Shown in pieces: positions 18,009 to 26,337 of a DNA stretch of 64,000 nt. The notes under the pieces were generated by a model that was not told the DNA's origin, searched no databases, and saw only the letters and a list, made by a program, of their open reading frames with translations. Source of the stretch: Chryseobacterium sp. RU37D (GTDB taxonomy: Bacteria > Bacteroidota > Bacteroidia > Flavobacteriales > Weeksellaceae); the NCBI RefSeq assembly GCF_900156075.1, contig NZ_FTMM01000008.1:1-64000 (forward strand), written 5' to 3'. Made by a program: the position numbers and the translations under genes. Numbering within the stretch: position 1 is the stretch's first letter; each line of letters opens with the position of its first letter.

Positions 18009-18653
18009 ATGAAGAATCTGATCGAAAACACGGTAGAATTTGTAAAGAAAAAGTTGGAAGGAGCAGAAGCAGGCCACGACTGGTTTCACATCGAAAGAGT
18101 ACGGAAGCTATCCAAAAAAATTGCTGAGACAGAGAAATGCAACCAAGAAGTGGTAGAGTTGGGTGCGCTGCTTCACGATATAGCTGATCCTAAGTTTCAT
18201 CATGGTGACGAAACGCTTGCCTTAAAAGTTTCAAGAGATTTCCTGGAAAGCCAAAATGCTCCTGAAAATGTTATTGAGCAGGTTGTATTTATCATTAAAA
18301 ATATTTCGTTTAAAAATAGAGGTGAAACTCCTGAAAATCTTCCGATTGAATTGAAAATTGTTCAGGATGCAGATAGAATAGATGCCATTGGAGCTATTGG
18401 AATCGGAAGAACGTTCAATTTTGGAGGCTTTAAAAATAATCTCATGTACGATCCTGATATTCAACCCAAAATGTATATGTCTAAGGATGAGTACAAAAAA
18501 TCAAACGGAACAACGATCAATCATTTTTATGAAAAGCTTCTGCTGCTGAAAGATTTGATGAATACGGAAAGAGGAAAGGAAATAGCCGGAGAAAGACATG
18601 ATTTTATGCTGAAATTTCTGGATCAATTTTATAAAGAATGGAATGTTGATTAA
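18009..18653 (+). CDS. HD domain phosphohydrolase
   Basis: The metal-binding HD pattern is present: HDWFHIERV (residues 24-32), LLHDIADP near residue 57 and DADRIDAIGAIGI near residue 121. The family (YedJ-like) hydrolyses phosphate esters or nucleotides. Its start codon abuts the stop of the hydrolase gene with no gap, so they are co-translated. Substrate unknown. Confidence 0.88.
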   Translation: MKNLIENTVEFVKKKLEGAEAGHDWFHIERVRKLSKKIAETEKCNQEVVELGALLHDIADPKFHHGDETLALKVSRDFLESQNAPENVIEQVVFIIKNISFKNRGETPENLPIELKIVQDADRIDAIGAIGIGRTFNFGGFKNNLMYDPDIQPKMYMSKDEYKKSNGTTINHFYEKLLLLKDLMNTERGKEIAGERHDFMLKFLDQFYKEWNVD

Positions 18654-18678
18654 GGTCCTTTAAAACTATTAAAAACAG

Positions 18679-18686
18679 TATCTTTG
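18679..18686 (+). promoter_or_regulatory. -7 box (TATCTTTG) immediately upstream of the gene at 18691
   Basis: This perfect TAnnTTTG box ends only 4 bases before the ATG, implying a leaderless or nearly leaderless transcript. Confidence 0.5.
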
Positions 18687-18690
18687 CAAA

Positions 18691-19281
18691 ATGGTATTTG
18701 TGATTCTGCTTATTTTCTGGGCCTTGGTTTTTTCTCTTATTTTATCAAAAATAAAAAGAGGGAAAGGTGCCGAATGGGCAAAATTATTCCGGATTATTAC
18801 CCTTGTTTTTACATTTTCTTTTTTTACTTATTGGTTTATTAAGAAAAGTTCGGTTGGAATTGTAAGGAATTCCGTAGCTCTACAGGTGATCAATAAGCTT
18901 CCGCAGCCGCTTGATTTTTATGTAATTAATCTTAATGATCCTGCTACAAATAAGGCAATGGAAACCAAGCATATCGGGAAAATACGCCCGGAATATTACA
19001 GAATTGAATATCTGAAAATGGATAAATCAGATCAATACTGGGTTGTTGGTTATCTTGGAAAAAAGAACCTGGTTTATTTTTCCCAAAATTCTGTTCCGAA
19101 TAAAAATATTGACCAGATTATTGAAGTCCAGAATTATATTAACCAGAGTGTAAAGCTTTCTGATATTGCAAAAAAGCAAATTGAAGCTTATAATTATGAA
19201 AATATTAAACAAGGAATATGGATAACACTGGATTTTCTTCTTTTGTTTCTCAATTTGATATTACTACTAAAAAGAAAATAA
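18691..19281 (+). CDS. Hypothetical membrane protein
   Basis: The 196-residue protein has membrane helices at about residues 1-18 and 29-46, an extracytoplasmic middle domain of about 120 residues (NKLPQPLDFYVINLND, then YWVVGYLGKKNLVYF), and a C-terminal helix (ITLDFLLLFLNLILLL) ending KRK. I do not recognise the family. It is preceded by its own promoter and followed by a hairpin. Confidence 0.75.
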   Translation: MVFVILLIFWALVFSLILSKIKRGKGAEWAKLFRIITLVFTFSFFTYWFIKKSSVGIVRNSVALQVINKLPQPLDFYVINLNDPATNKAMETKHIGKIRPEYYRIEYLKMDKSDQYWVVGYLGKKNLVYFSQNSVPNKNIDQIIEVQNYINQSVKLSDIAKKQIEAYNYENIKQGIWITLDFLLLFLNLILLLKRK

Positions 19282-19282
19282 C

Positions 19283-19303
19283 CCCATCCGAATTTAGATG
19301 GGA
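19283..19303. terminator. Hairpin after the hypothetical membrane protein gene
   Basis: Arms cccatc and gatggg enclose a cgaattta loop. The T tract is weak, so termination is less certain. Confidence 0.45.
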
Positions 19304-19349
19304 TTATCTTATATTATAAATCGTTCAATTTTTTATATAGTGAAAATTT

Positions 19350-19580
19350 TTAAGGATAATCTAGGATTAACATAATTCTTTCCTTAAATTCTTCTGGGCA
19401 ATTTCTCACCAGCTTGTCTTTGTTCTGCTTGCTGATCTGCTTCGGATCCAGCCATTCTATAACGTCGGAGCTTAGACTGTTGTTATCATAAACTCTTTTT
19501 ATTCTGTTATCTTCAAAAAAAGTATAGGCATCACCAAGCCAGTTGGTCGTAATACTGATTGTACAAATTTCTTTTTCCAT
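19350..19580 (-). CDS. Hypothetical small protein (76 residues)
   Basis: The protein starts MEKEICTISITTNWLGDAYT and is acidic, with no signal peptide or membrane helix. Composition looks coding and the frame is free of other overlapping genes. The 194 bases upstream (19581-19774) are very A/T-rich and hold no gene. Family not recognised. Confidence 0.6.
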   Translation of the reverse strand: MEKEICTISITTNWLGDAYTFFEDNRIKRVYDNNSLSSDVIEWLDPKQISKQNKDKLVRNCPEEFKERIMLILDYP

Positions 19581-19774
19581 TTCATTGGGTTTTTATATCA
19601 GTTAACAATTAATTAATATATTGTAATTCCTAATATAATGAATTTTCGAATATGAAATATGCTTTACTCAGTAATTTTTTTTTCGAATAAAAAAGTGAAT
19701 TATATTTATTAAAATTGAATTTTTCATGATAATTGATATTTTATAAATAAAATTAAGATAAAAATTTATTAATC

Positions 19775-20665
19775 TTAAAATAATCTTCCTGTGCTCTCTG
19801 TTGCCATTTTAGGAATAAAAATGGCAGTTTTCCATTCATCGTTCATTTTTTTAATAAAATATGCAGATAGGAGAGGGGAAGCTTTTTCGACATTTTGGTG
19901 TACAAAAAAGTATATATTCTGCAGTCCTTCCTTTTTCCATGTTGTAAGGCGCTCCAGCCAGTCGTCCAGTCTTTTATAATCGCTCTCCGCATTGGCACCT
20001 ACATATCTGATAAATGCGTTGGGGGTGGTAAGCCTCATGTGGAGCATATCCCTTCTGCCGGCTGTATCTACAATGATATTGGTAATGTTATATGTTTCAA
20101 AAAGTTGGCATGTGGTATTTAAAATATCTTTATCTGTGAACCATTCTGTATTTCTTAATTCTATTGCCAGTGGTACTTCTTTCGGCCAGTCTTTTACAAA
20201 CCTTTCCAGCCTTTCGTAGTCTTTTGGTTTAAAATTATCATGAAGCTGCAGAAAAGGCATCCCTAATTTTTCGTCAAAATTCAAAACAGCGGTAGCAAAT
20301 TGAGTAACTACATCTTCAATATTCAGGAGCCTTCTGAAATGAGAAACGGTATTGGTGATTTTCGGGAAAAATTTAAAGTTTGGAGGAGTTTTTTCTTTCC
20401 AGGTCTGTACCTGTTCAGGGGTGGGCATTCCGTAGAAGGTAGCGTTCAATTCAATTGAATTAAACTGTGTGGCGTAATAGGTCAATTCGTCCTTTGTACC
20501 TTTAGGGTAAAAGCCCTTCAGGTCGGTTTTATTCCATTTTGCGCATCCAATGGAAATATTTTCAAGTCCTTTTTTATTTTGACTTAAAATTTCCTTTGTT
20601 CCGGGATGATCTTTTGGTAATGTAAAATCTATTTTTGAAGGATCTTCTACCTGTCCGAATTTCAT
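19775..20665 (-). CDS. DUF72 domain-containing protein (YecE-like TIM barrel)
   Basis: DUF72 hallmarks are present: IGCAKWNKTDLKGFYPKG (residues 38-55), YATQFNSIELNATFYGMPT (residues 64-82), and HMRLTTPNAFIRYVGAN near residue 210. The fold is a TIM barrel; the activity is unknown. The length of 296 residues is a little above the usual 240-280. Stand-alone gene. Confidence 0.9.
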   Translation of the reverse strand: MKFGQVEDPSKIDFTLPKDHPGTKEILSQNKKGLENISIGCAKWNKTDLKGFYPKGTKDELTYYATQFNSIELNATFYGMPTPEQVQTWKEKTPPNFKFFPKITNTVSHFRRLLNIEDVVTQFATAVLNFDEKLGMPFLQLHDNFKPKDYERLERFVKDWPKEVPLAIELRNTEWFTDKDILNTTCQLFETYNITNIIVDTAGRRDMLHMRLTTPNAFIRYVGANAESDYKRLDDWLERLTTWKKEGLQNIYFFVHQNVEKASPLLSAYFIKKMNDEWKTAIFIPKMATESTGRLF

Positions 20666-20805
20666 AATTTGAAGTTTTAAGAATTAAACACTTAAGCAAA
20701 TATAAAACAAAAACCACGGAAATGTATGATCTGCAGAACGGATTATTTGCCTTAATGTTCATCTCTTGATTTAAAATAAAGAATACCTCAGAGAAGGGCT
20801 TAAAA

Positions 20806-20833
20806 TAAAAAACACGCTTAAAAAAAGCGTGCT
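20806..20833 (-). terminator. Terminator after the ribonucleotide reductase alpha gene
   Basis: Read on the minus strand, agcacgctt and aagcgtgtt pair around a T-rich loop and are followed by six T. Confidence 0.75.
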
Positions 20834-20868
20834 CTAGTGAATATGTTGATGTTTATTATTTGGAAATC

Positions 20869-22527
20869 TTATGCTTCACAAGCTGTACAGGTCACAAAGT
20901 TGACCATCATCTCTTTAGAAACAGAAGAACTTCTTTGATAATAAAGGGTTTTTACTCCTTTTTTCCAGGCTTCGATATAAAGGTAGTTTACATCTTTTAC
21001 AGGCATTGTAGACGGGATCTGTAAGTTCAGCGACTGAGCCTGATCAATATATTGCTGTCTTTGTGCGGCCTGAGAAATGATCTCCATAGGAGAAATTTCT
21101 TTAAATGTTTTGAATACTGCTTTTTCTTCGTCAGTTAATTCTTTCAAATGCTGTACGGAACCATGGTTCAGCATGATTGTTCTCCATGTTTCTTCGTTAT
21201 CAAGGCCTTTTTCTTCTAATAATTTTGCCAGGTATTTGTTCTTACGCATAAAGTTTCCTTTCGCAAGACCTGCTTTATAATAATTGGAAGCAAACGGCTC
21301 AATTCCCGGAGAGGTTTGTCCTAAAATTGCAGAGCTTGAAGTAGTAGGAGCGATCGCCATGGTGGTGGTGTTTCTTAGTCCGTATCCTTTCAGCAATTCT
21401 GGCTCGCCATAGATATTGGCCAGTTCTCTTGATGCCTGATCTGCCTGCTCCTTGATGCGTCTGAAAGCTCTTGCATTAAACTGAGTTGCTTCAAAGCTTT
21501 CAAACGGGATCATATTTTTCTGTAAGTAAGAATGGTACCCTAAAACACCCAATCCAAGTGCTCTGTGACGCATGGCAAAGTTTCTTGCACCCTGCAGATA
21601 ATAATTACCTTCTGTTTTATCAATAAATTCTGATAATACGGCATCAAGGAAGTAGATGGCTAATTTTACGGCATTCGTATCCTTCCATTCATCGTATAGC
21701 TCTAAGTTCATGGAAGATAAGCAGCAGATGAAAGATTCTTCCAGCGTTGAGGGAAGCATGATTTCGGAGCAAAGGTTACTTGCATTGACAGTTAATCCTA
21801 AATCTTTGTAAACTTGTGGTTTATTTCTATTTACGTTATCTGTGAAGAAAATGTAAGGAAGGCCTTTTTGTTGACGGCTTTCCAACACTCTTGCCCAGAT
21901 TTTACGCTTTTCCATATCTCCATCGATCATGTCCTGCATCCAGTAATCAGGAACGCAGATTCCGGTAAACAGGTTCTGAATCGGGCTTCCGATATCTTTG
22001 ATTGATAAAAATTCTTCAATATCCCCATGGTCGATATCAAGATAAGCAGCAAAAGCTCCTCTTCTTACACCTCCCTGAGAAACCACATCCATCGCGGTAT
22101 CAAACAGCTTCATGAAAGAAACAGCTCCTGAAGACTTTCCGTTGTCTGTTACCGCAGTACCTCTGTTACGAAGTTCCCCGAAATATCCTGAAGTTCCACC
22201 CCCGATTTTTGTCTGCATGATCACTTCGCCCATTTTATGGGTAATTCCTTCAATGCTGTCCGGAATATGAACGTTGAAACAAGAGATAGGAAGACCTCTC
22301 TGAGTTCCCATATTGGCCCAAACCGGTGATGAGAAACTAATCCATCCTTTGGTAATCATTTCCTTGAAAGCAGGTTGAAGTTCCGGCTTGTATAATCTTT
22401 TTGCAGCCGCAGTGGTGATCCTGTCGATGGCTCCTTCTACAGTTTCACCTTTCAGCAAATAGCCTCTGTTCAGCATTTGCTCGGACTCTTCATTGAGCCA
22501 CCATATATTTGTACCTTGTTCTTCCAT
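20869..22527 (-). CDS. Ribonucleoside-diphosphate reductase, alpha (catalytic) subunit, class I
   Basis: This subunit reduces ribonucleoside diphosphates to deoxy forms. Cys83 and Cys268 align with the redox pair, and NLCSE at 251-255 holds the thiyl Cys253 with Asn251 and Glu255. LYYQR near residue 533 carries the radical-transfer tyrosine pair, and the C-terminal Cys547/Cys550 (CTACEA) re-reduce the active site. At 552 residues it is much shorter than E. coli NrdA (761) and has no room for an N-terminal ATP-cone. The beta subunit lies upstream on the same strand with a 312-base gap between them. Confidence 0.93.
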   Translation of the reverse strand: MEEQGTNIWWLNEESEQMLNRGYLLKGETVEGAIDRITTAAAKRLYKPELQPAFKEMITKGWISFSSPVWANMGTQRGLPISCFNVHIPDSIEGITHKMGEVIMQTKIGGGTSGYFGELRNRGTAVTDNGKSSGAVSFMKLFDTAMDVVSQGGVRRGAFAAYLDIDHGDIEEFLSIKDIGSPIQNLFTGICVPDYWMQDMIDGDMEKRKIWARVLESRQQKGLPYIFFTDNVNRNKPQVYKDLGLTVNASNLCSEIMLPSTLEESFICCLSSMNLELYDEWKDTNAVKLAIYFLDAVLSEFIDKTEGNYYLQGARNFAMRHRALGLGVLGYHSYLQKNMIPFESFEATQFNARAFRRIKEQADQASRELANIYGEPELLKGYGLRNTTTMAIAPTTSSSAILGQTSPGIEPFASNYYKAGLAKGNFMRKNKYLAKLLEEKGLDNEETWRTIMLNHGSVQHLKELTDEEKAVFKTFKEISPMEIISQAAQRQQYIDQAQSLNLQIPSTMPVKDVNYLYIEAWKKGVKTLYYQRSSSVSKEMMVNFVTCTACEA

Positions 22528-22603
22528 AGTTGTTTATATTTTCGAATTCCCGAGTGGGTTTTAATACTCAGGAATTTTGTTTGCTTATATTGAGTGAAAA
22601 TGT

Positions 22604-22816
22604 TTTGTCATTCTGAGTAACGAAAAATCTTTTCTCTTCAAATTATTCTTAATTATTTTAAATTTTAACCATTAAGATTTTGATTAAGTATTATTATTTA
22701 AAAATATTAAGTTTAATAATTGTTTTGAGATGCTTTCCTTCGACAGGCTCAGGGTAAACTTTAGCTCAGCATTACATCGCTAATACTATTTGTTTCGACG
22801 CTCGCTTCGCTCGCGC
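22604..22816. repeat. Cluster of single-arm REP-like sequences between the two reductase genes
   Basis: The gap between the beta and alpha genes holds three repeat-like pieces: TGTCATTCTGAGTAACG near 22606, CTTCGACAGGCTCAGGG near 22739 (related to the element at 11141), and GACGCTCGCTTCGCTCGCG near 22797. No gene fits here. Confidence 0.45.
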
Positions 22817-22839
22817 TTAATCCAAAATTTAAAATCTAA

Positions 22840-23814
22840 TTAAAAAAGATCGTTCGCTGTAATACTCTTATCATGTTTTGTGTAATCGACTGGTCTTTTT
22901 GCAAAGAAATCATCCATAGAATTGGCGAAAACTTCCTCTTCGAACCAAACCATTGGTCTGTATTGTTCAGGGGTTACGTTGTATTTTGTTTTCATGTTGA
23001 TTTTCTTCAAGCTGTCATCAACACGATATTTCATAAAGTTTAACAAATCTTCTTTTGAGAAAATACTTAATTCACCCAGTTCAAAAATCCAGTCAAGGAT
23101 TTCGCCTTCTAGTTCTACTGATTGGTCAACTAATGTATAAATGTCCTCAATATCAGAATCTGTTAATAAATCCGGTTGTTCTTCACGGATTTTATTGATT
23201 AAATAAATTCCGGCATTGGCGTGAATCTGTTCATCAACAGAAGTCCATGCTATGATATTTGAAACGTTTTTCATGTATCCTTTAAATCTTGTGAAAGAAA
23301 GAATGATTGCAAATTGTGAGAAAAGCGAAACATTTTCAATCAAAATACTGAATAATAAGAGGGAAGAAACGTATTCTTTTGGTGTCACAGAATTGGCATG
23401 TTTTAAGACATTTGATAAAAAATCAATTCTTTTTTTCACAGCAGGAATTTCCACTACATTAGAAAATTCTTCGTTGTAACCCAATACTTCCAATAATCTT
23501 GAATAGGCTTCCGAATGACGGAATTCACATTCAGCAAAAGTAGCACCCAGGCCATTCAGCTCAGGTTTGGGCATATGATTGTATAGATTTCCCCAAAACG
23601 TCTTTACAGACACTTCGATTTGTGCAATAGCTAAAAGCGCATTTTTCACAGCATGTTTTTCATGTGGTTCCAACTGTGAATGAAAATCCTGAACATCTGC
23701 AGTAAAATCCACTTCGGAATGCACCCAGAACGATTTGTTGATTGCCTCTACAAATTGAAGAACCTCAGGGTATTCAAATGGTTTATAGCTTACTCTTTTA
23801 TCAAAAATTCCCAT
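22840..23814 (-). CDS. Ribonucleotide reductase beta (radical-generating) subunit, probable subclass Id
   Basis: This ferritin-like subunit makes the oxidant for radical initiation. Candidate metal ligands are Glu67 (QIEVS), Glu97 and His100 (ECEFRH), and a distal EQIHA motif in TSVDEQIHANAG. Tyr104 sits at the place of the E. coli radical Tyr122. The first ligand is Glu rather than the Asp of subclass Ia. Tyr104 has the same number as in the Flavobacterium johnsoniae enzyme that defined subclass Id, in which a dimanganese centre, not the tyrosine, is the oxidant. No nrdI is nearby, which fits Id rather than Ib. Confidence 0.9.
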   Translation of the reverse strand: MGIFDKRVSYKPFEYPEVLQFVEAINKSFWVHSEVDFTADVQDFHSQLEPHEKHAVKNALLAIAQIEVSVKTFWGNLYNHMPKPELNGLGATFAECEFRHSEAYSRLLEVLGYNEEFSNVVEIPAVKKRIDFLSNVLKHANSVTPKEYVSSLLLFSILIENVSLFSQFAIILSFTRFKGYMKNVSNIIAWTSVDEQIHANAGIYLINKIREEQPDLLTDSDIEDIYTLVDQSVELEGEILDWIFELGELSIFSKEDLLNFMKYRVDDSLKKINMKTKYNVTPEQYRPMVWFEEEVFANSMDDFFAKRPVDYTKHDKSITANDLF

Positions 23815-23851
23815 ATTAAAAATGTCTTAAAAATTAAAATAAATAGATCAA

Positions 23852-24032
23852 TGTGGATAAAGTTCAAAAAATATTCAACAATCTGATTTTTTGTAACTTA
23901 AGAATAAACGTTATCAACCAAGATTGTGTTTTTATTTTTTGTGATGCGCAAGCACAAAGTTCGAAAAAAAGAACTGTATTTGAAAGGGCGAAACACTAAA
24001 TGATTGAGTTTTAACCGCAAAAGTTTTCCACA
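23852..24032. promoter_or_regulatory. DnaA-box-like sites upstream of the ribonucleotide reductase beta gene
   Basis: TGTGGATAA at 23852-23860 is an exact DnaA box on the minus strand, 38 bases from the beta-subunit start. TTTTCCACA at 24024-24032 differs by one base, and TTATCAACC at 23911-23919 by two. The rest of the 426-base gap to the ABC transporter gene is A/T-rich with no gene. Confidence 0.4.
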
Positions 24033-24240
24033 TTTACATGAAAACTGCTTAGATATTGACTTACACAGTATTATCATAAAAAAATAATTGTTATCAGATA
24101 TTTATAGTTAAACATTTTGTTGTAATATGTTGTAAATCAGTTTGCAAATAATTAAACAATAAATTAATTAAAGAAAATTTTATTCTTGTAACAAATTAGA
24201 AATAACATCTACTTATTATCATAAAAACATAGATCACTTA

Positions 24241-24930
24241 ATGTTAGTAATTCAAGATTTACATAAATCGTACGATACCGGGAAAAGCAAGCTGCACGTT
24301 CTCAAGGGGATAAATCTAAATATTTCCAAAGGCGAGTTTGTTTCAATCATGGGAAGCTCAGGATCTGGGAAATCTACACTCCTTAATATCATTGGTATTC
24401 TTGATGAAAAAGACTCGGGAACTTATGAGCTGGATGGTGTTCCGATTGAACATTTGTCTGAAGTGAAAGCGGCAGAATATAGAAGTAAGTTTTTGGGATT
24501 TATCTTCCAGTCTTTTAATTTGATAGGCTATAAAACAGCTTTGGATAATGTAGCTCTTCCTTTATATTACCAAAATGTTCCAAGGAAAGAGCGTAACCAG
24601 AAAGCAATGGAGTATCTTGAAAAAGTAGGCCTTGCACAATGGGCAAATCATTTACCGAATGAGCTTTCTGGAGGTCAGAAGCAAAGGGTGGCCATTGCCA
24701 GGGCTTTAATTACGGATCCGAAAGTTGTTTTAGCCGATGAACCTACCGGAGCTTTGGACTCCAAAACGACTCATGATATTATGAAGCTTCTTCAGGATAT
24801 TAATAATGAAGGGAAAACAATTATCGTTGTAACGCATGAGCCTGATGTAGCCGCACAAACCAAAAGAAATGTTGTCCTTCGTGACGGAATCATAGAAAGT
24901 GATGAGTTTATTAAGCAGCATATTTTATAG
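24241..24930 (+). CDS. ABC transporter ATP-binding protein (MacB/LolD-type)
   Basis: The 229-residue ATPase has Walker A GSSGSGKST (residues 38-46), a Q-loop in FIFQSFNLIGY, signature LSGGQKQRVAIARAL near residue 141 and Walker B VVLADEPTGALDSKTT. It is the sole ATPase of a four-gene operon with two permeases and a periplasmic adaptor, so it probably powers a MacAB-like export system. Substrate unknown (lipoproteins, peptides, lipids or drugs are possible). Confidence 0.94.
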   Translation: MLVIQDLHKSYDTGKSKLHVLKGINLNISKGEFVSIMGSSGSGKSTLLNIIGILDEKDSGTYELDGVPIEHLSEVKAAEYRSKFLGFIFQSFNLIGYKTALDNVALPLYYQNVPRKERNQKAMEYLEKVGLAQWANHLPNELSGGQKQRVAIARALITDPKVVLADEPTGALDSKTTHDIMKLLQDINNEGKTIIVVTHEPDVAAQTKRNVVLRDGIIESDEFIKQHIL

Positions 24931-25032
24931 GCTGGAAGAATGAAGAAAAAAGAAAAAAAAGAGTTTTAATAATAATCGGCGGAAAAACTGGGAGACTTCC
25001 ATCATCAGGCTTCCCGCTTCAAATCTGAAAAA

Positions 25033-26262
25033 ATGTTCGATCTAGATCGCTGGCAGGAAATATTCAGTTCTATTCGCAGTAATGTATTGCGGACGGTGCT
25101 TTCCGGCTTTACTGTGGCCTTGGGATTATTTATTTTTATTGTGCTTTTTGGAATCGGGACGGGTTTGCAGAATGCCTTTACGCAGGGTTTTGCGAGAGAT
25201 GCCCAAAACCTGATTTCCATTATGACTGGGAAGACTACCATTGCCTATAATGGGCTTCAATCCAACAGGCAGATAACGATGAATAATTCCGATTATGATT
25301 TCCTCGTGAATATTGATAAAGAAAAAGTAGGAAGCTCCACCCCAAGATATACTGCCAATTTACTAGTAAAATACGGTAAGGAAAGTGGAAATTATCAAAT
25401 CAACGGTGCTCTGCCCGAAGAAAAAATTATCGAAAACCGGAAAATGCTGGAAGGGCGCTACCTGACGCCGACAGACCTAGACAGGAAACAAAATGTAGCC
25501 GTGATCGGAAGAATGGTGCAGCGGGATTTGATTAAAAACGGGAACCCGATAGGAAAAGAATTAAACATCAACGGAACCATGTTCAAAGTAGTGGGTGTTT
25601 TTTCAGACGACGGAGGAGACTGGGACGAAAGGCACATCACTGTTCCTATTTCAACCCTGCAGCAGATGAAGAAAGGTTCTGATACTGTAAGTATCAATTA
25701 TATTGCGTACAATGATAAATTAACACCGCAGGAAGCCATTAAATACGGTGACGAATTAAAAGAAAGATTAAAAGCCAGAAAAAATGTAGCCCCGGATGAT
25801 GAAAACGGGATCAGAGTCTGGAATAACGCCCAAAATATGAATGATACTTTTACTTTTATGGCAGTTCTTACAGCTATTGTTGGATTTATCGGTATGGGAA
25901 CATTGCTGGCAGGAATCATTGGAATCAGTAACATTATGGTTTATATCGTAAAAGAAAGAACAAAAGAGATTGGAGTAAGAAAAGCTATCGGTGCAAAACC
26001 AAGAAGCATTGTTGCATTGATTGTTCAAGAAAGTGTGGTGATTACCGTAATTTCAGGATTTATAGGTGTAGGATTGGGAGTTTTGGCTCTAAAATTAATA
26101 GGGAACAGCCTAGAAAAATATTTTATTCAAAATCCGAGTGTGGGCTGGGGTACGATTATTATGGCATTCATAGCGCTTATTTTTTCTGGACTGATTGCAG
26201 GATTTGTTCCAGCATACAGGGCATCAAGAATTAAACCGATTGAGGCGTTGAGAACAGAATAA
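25033..26262 (+). CDS. ABC transporter permease (MacB/FtsX family), first paralogue
   Basis: The protein has an N-terminal membrane helix (VLSGFTVALGLFIFIVLFGI, residues 18-37), a large periplasmic MacB core domain (about 50-270), and three C-terminal helices of the FtsX domain with VKERTKEIGVRKAIGAKP between. It ends KPIEALRTE, as the next gene nearly does. It has no fused ATPase; the separate ATPase lies 102 bases upstream. Confidence 0.92.
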   Translation: MFDLDRWQEIFSSIRSNVLRTVLSGFTVALGLFIFIVLFGIGTGLQNAFTQGFARDAQNLISIMTGKTTIAYNGLQSNRQITMNNSDYDFLVNIDKEKVGSSTPRYTANLLVKYGKESGNYQINGALPEEKIIENRKMLEGRYLTPTDLDRKQNVAVIGRMVQRDLIKNGNPIGKELNINGTMFKVVGVFSDDGGDWDERHITVPISTLQQMKKGSDTVSINYIAYNDKLTPQEAIKYGDELKERLKARKNVAPDDENGIRVWNNAQNMNDTFTFMAVLTAIVGFIGMGTLLAGIIGISNIMVYIVKERTKEIGVRKAIGAKPRSIVALIVQESVVITVISGFIGVGLGVLALKLIGNSLEKYFIQNPSVGWGTIIMAFIALIFSGLIAGFVPAYRASRIKPIEALRTE

Positions 26263-26337
26263 GTTATAAATTGTGAATTGAGCCTTAAGAAAGCAATTTT
26301 TTAATCTTTCAATCTTTTAATTATTTAATAAAATACA

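Noticed and set aside
23815..24240. Possible replication origin because of DnaA boxes in A/T-rich DNA
   Set aside because: There is only one exact box and one close match, with no dnaA, dnaN or cluster of boxes; promoter regulation is simpler.
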